A DNA stretch of 59,262 bases from Oscillospiraceae bacterium. Its GTDB lineage: Bacteria > Bacillota > Clostridia > Oscillospirales > Ruminococcaceae. This document shows, piece by piece, positions 33,195-41,385 of the stretch. Positions within the stretch are counted from its first letter, which is position 1. Each line of letters begins with the position of its first letter. Where the stretch lies: the NCBI GenBank assembly GCA_009777725.1, contig WRLG01000021.1:1-59262 (forward strand), read 5' to 3'. The position numbers and the translations under genes were made by a program. Below the pieces are notes generated by a model. It was given only the letters and a program-made list of their open reading frames with translations, had not been told where the DNA came from and did not search any database.

Positions 33195-33746
33195 ATGACG
33201 AAAAAATTAGTTTTAAGCGGAATTATGCTCGGAATGGCAACTGTGCTCAGTATGATTAAGGTTTATTCCCTTCCGATGGGCGGCTCAATTACCCTGCTTA
33301 GTATGCTCCCCGTTTGCTTGCTAAGTATAAAATACGGTGTAAAATGGGGACTTTTCACTGCTTTTACTTATTGCTTAATCCAAATTATGCTTGATTTAGG
33401 AAGTATCATGACGTGGGGACTTACAGCGGGGATGTGGCTCGGCTGTATAGTGTTTGACTATTTATTGGCATTTACGGTTTTGGGTCTTGCAGGGCTGTTC
33501 AGAAACAAGGGGATTGCGGGGATTACAGGCGGCATTTTTCTCACTTTAGCCTTGCGGTTTATCTGTCATTTTGCGGCAGGTGTTATTATCTGGGATGTAT
33601 GGATGCCGGACGATTGGAGCAACATCTGGATTTATTCGCTTGCATATAACGGCTCTTACATGCTCCCCGAATTAGTCTTTACCCTCTTGGGAGCCGCCGC
33701 CCTCTTCGCCGCCCCTCAAACCCGCAAGCTCCTTGCGGACAATTGA
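33195..33746 (+). CDS. thiT: ECF thiamine transporter S component ThiT
   Basis: This 183-residue protein has six membrane helices and the ThiT features: SGIMLGMATVLSMIKVYSLPMGGSITLLSMLP with the S-component signature, then conserved Trp and Tyr near the thiamine pocket. It binds thiamine outside and works with the shared ECF energising module, encoded elsewhere. The TPP riboswitch upstream supports the substrate. AAGGATGG precedes the ATG. Confidence 0.95.
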   Translation: MTKKLVLSGIMLGMATVLSMIKVYSLPMGGSITLLSMLPVCLLSIKYGVKWGLFTAFTYCLIQIMLDLGSIMTWGLTAGMWLGCIVFDYLLAFTVLGLAGLFRNKGIAGITGGIFLTLALRFICHFAAGVIIWDVWMPDDWSNIWIYSLAYNGSYMLPELVFTLLGAAALFAAPQTRKLLADN

Positions 33747-33761
33747 AAATTGACAATGAAT

Positions 33762-33792
33762 AAAAGCGGGGGATTTATTCCACCGCTTTTAT
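33762..33792 (+). terminator. thiT terminator
   Basis: Hairpin with AAAAGCGG/CCGCTTTT arms just after the thiT stop; the T-run is short. Confidence 0.7.
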
Positions 33793-33832
33793 ATCTATTC
33801 AGTCATTTTATTTTGCGAATAACGCACAATAT

Positions 33833-33914
33833 TTCGTAGGGGCGACCGCCCTCGGTCGCCCGAAATAATGCGTTATTGTCACTTTCGGGCGACCGGGGCG
33901 GTCGCCCCTACGAA
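33833..33914. repeat. 82-bp imperfect palindrome (GGTCGCCC repeat family)
   Basis: The left arm TTCGTAGGGGCGACCGCC with CTCGGTCGCCCGAA pairs with the right arm TTCGGGCGACCGGGGCGG and CCCCTACGAA. It lies between convergent thiT and the GH94 gene. Related copies occur at 16194-16265 and 58946-59092. Confidence 0.8.
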
Positions 33915-33934
33915 ATTCGCATTGTTAATTTACC

Positions 33935-36331
33935 TTATCCCAGAGTTACAATTATTTCATTTTCGTCTAAAAGCTTGTCGGCGGGAATAAAGTTTCCTTC
34001 CAGCTTTTCGCCGTTGAGAATCAGCTCTGTAACGCCGCTTTCGGCTTTTCGCGGGTTGTTAAAGGTCATTGAAAGCTGTTTGCCTCGGAAAGTCTTTTCA
34101 ACGGTATATGAGTTCCAACAGGAGGGGATTGCGGGGTCAACCACCAATCCGTCCGCGTTCGGGCGCATACCTAAGATTCCCTCTATACAGCCTACCATAA
34201 CGGTCGAAGCCGTACCCGTCAGCCAATGTACGTGCGAACGCCCTTCAAACGGAGAATTGACCGATTCGGTAAACTGACCGTGAGCATAAGGCTCGATTAC
34301 GCGTATTTCAGCCTTATCATTCATAGCGGCAGGGGAAGATTCAAGGAAGTATTCATATGCCTTGTTGCCGTTCCCCAATAAAGCTTCGGCTAAAATAATC
34401 CAGCCTTGCGATTGCGAGAAGATTCCGCCGTTTTCTTTGGTATCGGGGTTGAAGATGTGCATAAGCGCGCCGTCAAAATAATGTTTAACGTAGGGCGGGT
34501 CAAGAAGCTTTGCACCGTATGGCGTGTTTAGCAGCTCATAAACGCTTTGCAGAGAGGTATCAGCCTGTTCCTTTGAAGAGAAGCCCGAAATAACGCCCCA
34601 GCTTTGCGGGTTGAGCCACATATTGGCTTCGAGGTCTTTCTTCGCGCCTACCACTACACCGTCCTCACGGATTCCGCGAACCCATCTGTCCTCGTCCCAG
34701 CATTTGGAAAGAGCCTCCGACAATTTGCCTTGAACCTCGTCTATATAGGACACGTAGTTTGCGTCCCCTTTATCCAGAGCATAGCCCTTAATCACAGTCA
34801 TCGCATAGTATAATTGGAACGCTACAAAGGTGGATTCGCCTTTCGCACCTAAGCGCAGGCAGTCGTTCCAGTCCGCATGAAGTCCGGCGGGCATATTGTT
34901 AACGCCTAAACGCTCCATTGAGAATGTGATTGCCCTCTTTAAATGCTCGTAAACACTGTCCTCCCCGCCGTTGGCGTAGACAATCACCTCATCTAAAAAC
35001 GCTTTGTTTCCGCTCTCTCCGATATACTTAACAATCGTGGGGAAAAGCCATAAAGCATCATCGGCGCGGTAGGACGGATGCCCCGTAGCTCTTACGTAGC
35101 TGTCATCATCGGGTGTATCCTCATGCCCTGCGTTATGGTTGAATTTTACAAGGGGCAGACCGCCGCCGTTATCAACCTGAGCCGAGAGCATAAACCGAAT
35201 TTTTTCAGCCGCCAATTCGGGGTCAAGGTGAATAATCCCCTGTATATCCTGAACCGTATCGCGGTAGCCGTATCCGTTTCTGAGCCCGCAGTATATAAAC
35301 GAAGCCGCCCTCGACCAGATAAATGTAATAAAGCACTGATAAGCGTTCCAGACGTTAATCATGTTATTGAACGCCTCGCAGGGTGTTTCGACCATGAAGT
35401 TTTCAAGCTTGGAATGCCAGTATCTTCTAAGCTCGTTGATTTCCTTGTCAACCTTGCCGGGCTCTTTATATTTTGATAGGATTTTATCGGCTTCGGAGGC
35501 ATTTTTCTGCCCTAAAACGTAGATAATCTCTATCGTTCCGCCTGCCCCCAATGTCACGGCGGACTGAAGCGCGCCGCAGGAGTTGGCGTTGTAGTTCAAA
35601 GTATTGTCGCACCTGCCGTTTTCAACGGCGATGGGGTTGCCCAAATCGCGGTAACTGCCTATAAAGTGGTCGAGAGAGCCGTTATAGCCGCATATATCCG
35701 CGCCCACCATGCCGAAAAAGCGCACCGATTTGTTGGCGGCACTTTCATCCTTATTGCTGTTTTCATTGATATGCTGGATGATTTTATTTTCGTCAAACGC
35801 GGTTCTGGATATAAACTGGGAATACTGCAGGTTGATTTGGTCCTGCTCATAGTTGCCCTCATTTGTAAATTCGCAGAAGCCGTAAACCGAAAGCTGACGG
35901 GGTTTATCGGAGGCGTTTGTTATAACAGCCCTCCAGACCTCGTAGGTTTGATTCAGCGGCACGTAATACGTAACCTCCGATTTGACGTTTTCGTATTCCG
36001 CCGATATGATGGTATAAGCCGTGCCGTGGCGGCATTTGCTCTTATATCGGTCAAGCGGCTTGCCCACGGGCTGCCATGAAGCCGACCAATAATCCGCGGT
36101 TTCGTTATCTCTGATGTAAATATATCTGCCGGGGAGCGCAATATTTGTATTAAACCTGTAGCGGAGAATACGCCCGTTCGCCCCGGATTTCACAAAGCTG
36201 TACCCTGCGGCGTTATTAGAAATAATCGCGCCGTATTCAGGCGAGCCCAGATAGTTTGCCCAAGGCGCGGGCGTGTTCGGCTTCGTGATGACATACTCTT
36301 TTTTTTCAAGGTCAAAGCGTCCGTAATTCAT
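33935..36331 (-). CDS. GH94 cellobiose phosphorylase-like enzyme
   Basis: The protein of about 798 residues has the GH94 N-terminal beta-sandwich (APWANYLGSPEYGAIISN), the (alpha/alpha)6 barrel and the catalytic Asp in GLHADWNDCLRLG near residue 482. The GHPSYRADDALW segment is also conserved. GH94 enzymes cleave beta-linked disaccharides with phosphate to give glucose-1-phosphate. Cellobiose is most likely; laminaribiose or other substrates are possible. ATG 36331 follows GAGGAG. A promoter (TTGCAA-17-TAAAAT) lies upstream. It is a single-gene unit without a transporter. Confidence 0.9.
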   Translation of the reverse strand: MNYGRFDLEKKEYVITKPNTPAPWANYLGSPEYGAIISNNAAGYSFVKSGANGRILRYRFNTNIALPGRYIYIRDNETADYWSASWQPVGKPLDRYKSKCRHGTAYTIISAEYENVKSEVTYYVPLNQTYEVWRAVITNASDKPRQLSVYGFCEFTNEGNYEQDQINLQYSQFISRTAFDENKIIQHINENSNKDESAANKSVRFFGMVGADICGYNGSLDHFIGSYRDLGNPIAVENGRCDNTLNYNANSCGALQSAVTLGAGGTIEIIYVLGQKNASEADKILSKYKEPGKVDKEINELRRYWHSKLENFMVETPCEAFNNMINVWNAYQCFITFIWSRAASFIYCGLRNGYGYRDTVQDIQGIIHLDPELAAEKIRFMLSAQVDNGGGLPLVKFNHNAGHEDTPDDDSYVRATGHPSYRADDALWLFPTIVKYIGESGNKAFLDEVIVYANGGEDSVYEHLKRAITFSMERLGVNNMPAGLHADWNDCLRLGAKGESTFVAFQLYYAMTVIKGYALDKGDANYVSYIDEVQGKLSEALSKCWDEDRWVRGIREDGVVVGAKKDLEANMWLNPQSWGVISGFSSKEQADTSLQSVYELLNTPYGAKLLDPPYVKHYFDGALMHIFNPDTKENGGIFSQSQGWIILAEALLGNGNKAYEYFLESSPAAMNDKAEIRVIEPYAHGQFTESVNSPFEGRSHVHWLTGTASTVMVGCIEGILGMRPNADGLVVDPAIPSCWNSYTVEKTFRGKQLSMTFNNPRKAESGVTELILNGEKLEGNFIPADKLLDENEIIVTLG

Positions 36332-36372
36332 AAAAAACACTCCTCATTTAAGACTATTAAGACTATACATTA

Positions 36373-36401
36373 ATTTTAACATTAATCTCCAATATTTGCA
36401 A
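36373..36401 (-). promoter_or_regulatory. GH94 gene promoter
   Basis: Minus-strand TTGCAA (36401-36396), 17 bp, TAAAAT (36378-36373), about 40 bases before the ATG at 36331. Confidence 0.55.
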
Positions 36402-36437
36402 CTGAAAATAAAAATTTAACAATTAATCATTATATTA

Positions 36438-36881
36438 TTAATTTTTTTTCTTGAATATAACAAATTTGCTTAAAAAATAATTCCCTATAAGAATAAAGAC
36501 CTGCGCTATCAGCTTCATAATATGTTCGTTAAAACCAAAGACCTCTACCGTCAGCATCATAAACCCAATTTCGAGAAAATAAGTTGTCAGCCTTGCGCCG
36601 AAAAATTTCTCCGCTTGCTCAAACCAATCCGCTTGTCCGTGTGATTTGCTCTTAAAAACAAAGATTTTATTGGTAAAAAAAGCAAAGGTAACCGCGCAGA
36701 CCCATGAAATGGTCGTTGCGGCGGCTGTGCCCGCGCCCAAGCGGTAAGCCGCAAACTGCGAAGCAATAGAGACGATTGTAGTTAAACCGCCGAAAAATAC
36801 ATAACTCAGCTTATCCTCGTGGGCGCGGCATAGTTTTTCCAGCGGCGGGGGCAATATTTTCACTATTCTTTCAAAAATCAT
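36438..36881 (-). CDS. GtrA-family membrane protein
   Basis: The 147-residue protein has four membrane helices and the GtrA/DPMS_flippase features: LSYVFFGGLTTIVSIASQF, a central FAFFTNKIFVFKS and the closing GNYFLSKFVIFKK. Members move lipid-linked sugars across the membrane or assist glycosyltransferases that decorate cell wall glycans. ATG 36881 follows AAGGAG; an upstream frame extension has no ribosome site. Divergent from the TlpA gene with facing promoters. Confidence 0.85.
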   Translation of the reverse strand: MIFERIVKILPPPLEKLCRAHEDKLSYVFFGGLTTIVSIASQFAAYRLGAGTAAATTISWVCAVTFAFFTNKIFVFKSKSHGQADWFEQAEKFFGARLTTYFLEIGFMMLTVEVFGFNEHIMKLIAQVFILIGNYFLSKFVIFKKKN

Positions 36882-36910
36882 GCTATTCTCCTTAAAATTT
36901 AGATAAAGTG

Positions 36911-36939
36911 TAGACAAGAATAATAAAGTGTGGTATGAT
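36911..36939 (+). promoter_or_regulatory. Promoter of the tlpA-like operon
   Basis: TAGACA (36911-36916), 17 bp, TATGAT (36934-36939). Confidence 0.6.
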
Positions 36940-36942
36940 ATA

Positions 36943-36971
36943 AATATATAATATTTATGCCTTATTGTCAA
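36943..36971 (-). promoter_or_regulatory. Promoter of the gtrA-like gene
   Basis: Minus-strand TTGACA (36971-36966), 17 bp, TATATT (36948-36943). The two divergent promoters are interleaved, so the transcripts would compete. Confidence 0.6.
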
Positions 36972-37003
36972 GGCTTTACACAAAGACCCGAAAGGATTTT
37001 TTC

Positions 37004-37573
37004 ATGTCAAAGAAAATCATGTGCTTAATTACAGTCTTTCTGATTCTTATTTTAACGAGTTGCTCGGCAAGCAGTGCCAAGCCCGTGGAAACAACGGCGG
37101 ATACGACCGCCTTAGAAGCACTTGCCTTCCCCTTTGCCTTTACCGCAGAGAATGTGTTCGGCAATACCGTTACCGAAGAAACCTTGGGCGAAAGGGAGCT
37201 GTTTTTCGTTCATTACTGGGCGACTTGGTGCGCCCCTTGTGTGCAGGAAATGCCGGATTTAGCCAAAATAGCGGAGGAATACAGCGACAGGGTCGGCTTT
37301 ATCGGTCTGGTCAGCGATTTCGGCTCAAATTCAAGCGGTGCGAAAAATATTGCCGAAACCTCGGGCGTTCCCCAATCTTTTATAATGGTTGACGCGGAAA
37401 ACGAGGCTTTGTCGCCTCTGCTTTCAATGGTTCAAAGCGGATATGTACCGACAACGGTGATTATAGACGGCAACGGAAAAATGCTTACAGCCCCCCTCAT
37501 AGGAGCATACGGTGAGCTTTACGGAACGGTTCTTGATACAATTTTAGGAGTTCCCCCGGAGGTAACCCCATGA
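37004..37573 (+). CDS. TlpA-like thioredoxin-fold lipoprotein
   Basis: The 189-residue protein has a lipoprotein signal (lipobox LTSC) and a TlpA/ResA redoxin domain with active site WATWCAPCVQEMP. It should act outside the membrane as a thiol reductant or oxidant. ATG 37004 follows GAAAGG. The stop overlaps the next ATG (ATGA). The neighbours are a CXXC peptide and a 4Fe-4S membrane protein, so a shared electron-transfer chain is likely. Confidence 0.87.
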   Translation: MSKKIMCLITVFLILILTSCSASSAKPVETTADTTALEALAFPFAFTAENVFGNTVTEETLGERELFFVHYWATWCAPCVQEMPDLAKIAEEYSDRVGFIGLVSDFGSNSSGAKNIAETSGVPQSFIMVDAENEALSPLLSMVQSGYVPTTVIIDGNGKMLTAPLIGAYGELYGTVLDTILGVPPEVTP

Positions 37574-37713
37574 TAAAAAAAGAAAATCTTTTACGCGTGG
37601 TTTTGCTTGCTGTCGGCATTGTCATGATATTGGTGGGCATTTATCGCGGAGAGCTTTACGAAATAATGAAAAAAGCCGTTGTAGCTTGCTTGGAATGTAT
37701 CGGAATAGGATGA
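37570..37713 (+). CDS. CD1871A-type CXXC membrane peptide
   Basis: The 47-residue product has one helix (VVLLAVGIVMILVGIYRG) and the end KAVVACLECIGIG with a CXXC. Small proteins of this type occur in clostridial genomes next to thioredoxin-like and 4Fe-4S genes. It overlaps the TlpA-like stop (ATGA) and lies just before the 4Fe-4S gene. Probably membrane-bound; the redox role is inferred from context. Confidence 0.8.
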   Translation: MIKKENLLRVVLLAVGIVMILVGIYRGELYEIMKKAVVACLECIGIG

Positions 37714-37734
37714 GTTATAATTAAAAATAAAAGA

Positions 37735-38556
37735 TTGTTTTCGCAAATTGCATTTTTTTTGCTCCAAAACCCGCTTCTAAAGAATTTTTTTACGGGGGAC
37801 ATCTATCGCGGCAGACTGAAAATGCTCTGCACGCCCGGGCTCAACTGCTACTCCTGCCCTGCGGCGGTTACGTCCTGCCCCGTGGGTGCTATGCAGCTTT
37901 TCTTAGCGGGTGCAAAACATAGCGTGAGCTTGTTTGTCACAGGCTTTTTGGTCACAAGCGGCGTTGCTTTCGGGCGGCTTATCTGCGGCTTTGTCTGCCC
38001 GATGGGGCTTTTGCAGGATTTGCTTTATAAAATCAAAGCACCGAAGTTTAAAGCCCGCTTTCGTTATATTCAATACATAAAATACCTCATACTCGCATTA
38101 TTTGTAATGATACTGCCTTTTGCCGTCAGGAACGAATTATCCGGGTTGGGTTCGCCTTGGTTTTGCAAATACATCTGTCCGGCGGGGACTGTATTCGGAG
38201 CATTGCCGCTGTTTGCCGCTAACTCTTTTTTGCGCGGCTTCGCGGGGGTGCAGTTTGCTTTCAAGCTTATGGTAGCCTCCGCCGTTTTATCTGCGGCTAT
38301 TCTGAACTACCGCTTTTTTTGCAGGGTTCTGTGCCCGCTGGGTGCGTTTTATTCGCTGTTTAACCGAACCGCTTTTATTAAAATTCGCTTTAACTGCGAA
38401 AAATGCGTTTCCTGCGGAGATTGCTCTAAGGCTTGTCACCTTAAAATAGAGCCGCCTTTAGAGCTTAATTCGCCCGAGTGCATGAGATGCGGCAATTGTA
38501 TCCGCGCTTGCGGCTCGTCCGCTTTGAGCTATAAGTCCGAGAGGGCAAAATCTTAA
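37735..38556 (+). CDS. NapH/4Fe-4S polyferredoxin-like membrane protein
   Basis: The 273-residue protein has five membrane segments and the motifs CTPGLNCYSCP, CGFVCPMG, CKYICPAG and CRVLCPLG. It then has two ferredoxin clusters near the C-terminus (CEKCVSCGDCSKAC and CMRCGNCIRAC). It resembles NapH/CcoG-like proteins that pass electrons through the membrane. No ATG lies near the expected start. TTG 37735 has no ribosome site, whereas ATT 37720, after AGGA with nine-base spacing, would give a natural start MKNKRLFSQ. The start is therefore uncertain. Confidence 0.85.
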   Translation: MFSQIAFFLLQNPLLKNFFTGDIYRGRLKMLCTPGLNCYSCPAAVTSCPVGAMQLFLAGAKHSVSLFVTGFLVTSGVAFGRLICGFVCPMGLLQDLLYKIKAPKFKARFRYIQYIKYLILALFVMILPFAVRNELSGLGSPWFCKYICPAGTVFGALPLFAANSFLRGFAGVQFAFKLMVASAVLSAAILNYRFFCRVLCPLGAFYSLFNRTAFIKIRFNCEKCVSCGDCSKACHLKIEPPLELNSPECMRCGNCIRACGSSALSYKSERAKS

Positions 38557-38582
38557 AGTTTAGAATGAAAGGAAGTTTTGCA

Positions 38583-40109
38583 ATGAAGTACGCAATAGGA
38601 ATTGACGTTGGAACAAGCGGGACTAAAACGGTGCTCTTTGATTCCCGCGGAGAGGTAATCGCCTCCGCAACGGCTGAATACCCCCTTTACCAGCCGAAAA
38701 ACGGTTACGCCGAGCAAGAGCCCGCCGACTGGTGGGCGGCGAGCGCGTCTACGGTAAAAGCCGTTTTGAAAAAAAGCGGGGTTAACCCCTCCGACATAGC
38801 GGGCATCGGTCTTTCCGGGCAGATGCACGGTCTTGTCATGCTAGACGAAAGCAACGCCGTTATACGCCGCTCCATCATCTGGTGCGACCAGCGCACGGCA
38901 AAGGAATGTGAAGAAATTACCGAAAAGGTAGGGGCAAAAAGGCTGATAGAGATTACGGCAAACCCTGCTCTTACAGGTTTTACCGCCTCTAAAATTCTTT
39001 GGGTGCGAAATAACGAGCCGGAGAATTATGCGCGCTGTAAGCATATCCTTTTACCCAAGGACTATGTCCGATTCATGCTTACGGGAGAATACGCCACCGA
39101 GGTTTCCGACGCTTCGGGTATGCAGTTGCTTGACATACCGCGCCGCTGTTGGTCGGATGAGATTTTAGAGAAGCTTGATATTGACAGTTCCCTGCTTGCT
39201 AAAGTATATGAATCCCCGGAAATTACCGGATATATTACAAAGGAAGCCGCCGCCCTTACAGGGCTTTCGGAAGGAACGCCCGTTGTCGGAGGAGCAGGCG
39301 ATAATGCCGCCGCCGCCGTGGGTACGGGTGCGGTATCGGACGGCAAGGCGTTTACTACAATCGGTTCAAGCGGCGTTGTATTCGCTCATACCTCCGGCAT
39401 ATCCATCGACCCGCAAGGAAGGGTTCATACCTTTTGCTGCGCCGTCCCGGGCTGTTGGCATGTTATGGGGGTAACGCAGGGCGCGGGGCTTTCGCTTAAA
39501 TGGTTCAGAGATAACTTTTGCGGGGCGGAAAAAGAAACGGCAAGGCTTATGGGGGTTGATGAATATGAGCTTATGGATAAACAGGCTAAAACCGTCCCCA
39601 TCGGCTCAAACAGGCTTATCTATCTGCCTTATTTAATGGGAGAACGCACCCCCCACTTAGACCCCGATGCGCGGGGAATGTTCTTTGGCTTGTCCGCCGT
39701 ACATACGAAAAAGGAAATGCTCAGGGCTGTTATGGAGGGAGTTGCCTTTTCGCTAAAGGACTGTGTAGAGATTTGCCGTGCTATGGGCATCAGCGTGTCC
39801 GACATGACGGCTTGCGGCGGCGGCGGCGCGTCACCGCTTTGGCGGCAGATGCTTGCGGATTTATACGGCTGCCCCGTTAAGACCTCCTCTTCAAAGGAGG
39901 GTCCCGCTTTGGGGGTTGCTATCCTTGCCTTTGTCGGCGCGGGGGTTTACGAGAGCGTTCCCGCCGCTTGCGAGGCGATTATCAAGTCGGCTCAGGTTCA
40001 GCAACCCATAGAGGAAAACACGCCCGTTTATGATAAATATTATAAATTATACACCGAGCTTTACCCCGCGGTTAAGGAAAAATACGCGGTTTTGGCGGGG
40101 CTAAGTTAG
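38583..40109 (+). CDS. xylB: Xylulokinase
   Basis: The 508-residue FGGY-family kinase begins MKYAIGIDVGTSGTKTVLFD (phosphate 1 motif). It continues with GLSGQMHGLVMLD and the ATP-binding TACGGGGASPLWRQMLAD, matching XylB closely. It phosphorylates D-xylulose for the pentose phosphate pathway. ATG 38583 follows AAAGGAAG. No xylA or transporter gene is adjacent. Confidence 0.92.
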   Translation: MKYAIGIDVGTSGTKTVLFDSRGEVIASATAEYPLYQPKNGYAEQEPADWWAASASTVKAVLKKSGVNPSDIAGIGLSGQMHGLVMLDESNAVIRRSIIWCDQRTAKECEEITEKVGAKRLIEITANPALTGFTASKILWVRNNEPENYARCKHILLPKDYVRFMLTGEYATEVSDASGMQLLDIPRRCWSDEILEKLDIDSSLLAKVYESPEITGYITKEAAALTGLSEGTPVVGGAGDNAAAAVGTGAVSDGKAFTTIGSSGVVFAHTSGISIDPQGRVHTFCCAVPGCWHVMGVTQGAGLSLKWFRDNFCGAEKETARLMGVDEYELMDKQAKTVPIGSNRLIYLPYLMGERTPHLDPDARGMFFGLSAVHTKKEMLRAVMEGVAFSLKDCVEICRAMGISVSDMTACGGGGASPLWRQMLADLYGCPVKTSSSKEGPALGVAILAFVGAGVYESVPAACEAIIKSAQVQQPIEENTPVYDKYYKLYTELYPAVKEKYAVLAGLS

Positions 40110-40148
40110 TGGGTAGTGGGTTAGTGATTAATGGTTAGTAAGTTTTGA

Positions 40149-40196
40149 GCGGCAGGTATTCAGCGGGAGATTTTCCCTCCGCTGAATACCTGCCGC
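40149..40196. terminator. Shared hairpin between xylB and malY-like genes
   Basis: A perfect 18-bp stem (GCGGCAGGTATTCAGCGG) with a 12-base loop lies between convergent genes and can terminate both. It is embedded in a longer set of TTAGTGATTAATG/ AATCACTA repeats. Confidence 0.85.
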
Positions 40197-40206
40197 CTGC
40201 TAATCA

Positions 40207-41373
40207 CTACCTATTAATCACTAACTTAATCCGTTCCAAAGCTTCTTCTAAAATTTTTCGCGGGCAGGCGATGTTAATGCGCCAAAACTCCTCCCCCTCT
40301 TTTCCGAAAATCAAGCCGTTGCAGAGCCATAACTTTGCTTGATTTAAAAACAAATCCTCCAGTCGGCGGTTTTTAATCCCTAAACTTGAAAAATCAAGCC
40401 ATACAAGGTAAGTCCCCTCCGTGGGAATCAGCTTTATCCCCGCAGCTTCGGCAAATTCGGAAACAGCGCGGATATTGCCCGCAAGATATTCTTTGAGTTC
40501 ATCAAGCCAACTGCCGCCGTAACGATATGCCGCTTCACAGGAGACAAGCCCCATGGTGTTCAGCTGTGAATAGCCGCTTGCTTCAAGCCCGTCAACAAAC
40601 CTTTTGCGTAAGTCGGGGTTTGTTATAAATATATTTGAGGCTTGCAGTCCGGCTAGGTTAAAGGTCTTGCCGGGCGAGGTAAGGATGATGGAATTATCTG
40701 CAAATTTGGGATTCAGAGCCGCAAATACCGTGTGCCTGTGCGGCTCATATACGAAGTCGCAATGAATCTCGTCCGAAGCGACAAGCACCTTATGCCTAAG
40801 GCAGATTTCTCCCATTTTGGTTAATTCTTCGGCAGTCCATACCCGTCCTACAGGATTGTGAGGACTGCAAAGAATAAACAGCTTTACTTTATTCTTGATA
40901 ATTTTGCGTTCAAAATCCTCAAAATCAATGCTATATCTTCCATCGCGGTAAACCAGTGAATTGTTAACAAGCTTTCGGCTGTTATCGAGGATTACGTTTG
41001 CAAACGGGTGATAGACAGGCTGTTGGAGCATTACGCTGTCGCCCGCCTCCGTAAACGAGCGGACCGCAACGGCAAGCGCGAAAACAATCCCGGGCGTAAG
41101 CACAATCCATTCCGTCTCGCTTTTATAACCAAACCGCTCCGAGAACCACGATTGCACCGCTTCAAAATAACTGTCCTCCGGCTCGGAATAACCGAATATG
41201 CCGTGCCGGGCGGATTTTACAAGGGCTTCCTCGACTTCCGCAGGAACTTTAAAGTCCATATCCGCAACCCAAAGGGGCAAAACATCTGCAGGCTTGCCGC
41301 GTTTTTCGGCACAGTCCCACTTCAAAGAGCCCGTGTTTTTTCGGTCGTGGATTATATCAAAATTATATTTCAT
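40207..41373 (-). CDS. MalY/PatB-type aminotransferase (cystathionine beta-lyase)
   Basis: This 388-residue fold-type I PLP enzyme has the PLP Lys in SPGKTFNLAGLQASN near residue 232. It has PHNPVGRVWT, and the N-terminus reads LPLWVADMDFK as in MalY/PatB. These enzymes cleave cystathionine to homocysteine, and MalY also modulates MalT in E. coli. GGGAG precedes the ATG. It is the third gene of a leftward unit, only 12 bases after the amidase gene, an unexpected pairing. Confidence 0.9.
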   Translation of the reverse strand: MKYNFDIIHDRKNTGSLKWDCAEKRGKPADVLPLWVADMDFKVPAEVEEALVKSARHGIFGYSEPEDSYFEAVQSWFSERFGYKSETEWIVLTPGIVFALAVAVRSFTEAGDSVMLQQPVYHPFANVILDNSRKLVNNSLVYRDGRYSIDFEDFERKIIKNKVKLFILCSPHNPVGRVWTAEELTKMGEICLRHKVLVASDEIHCDFVYEPHRHTVFAALNPKFADNSIILTSPGKTFNLAGLQASNIFITNPDLRKRFVDGLEASGYSQLNTMGLVSCEAAYRYGGSWLDELKEYLAGNIRAVSEFAEAAGIKLIPTEGTYLVWLDFSSLGIKNRRLEDLFLNQAKLWLCNGLIFGKEGEEFWRINIACPRKILEEALERIKLVINR

Positions 41374-41385
41374 CAGAGCACTCCC

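Noticed and set aside
38553-38828. Minus-strand ORF in xylB start region
   Set aside because: Antisense shadow of the kinase gene, with no ribosome site.
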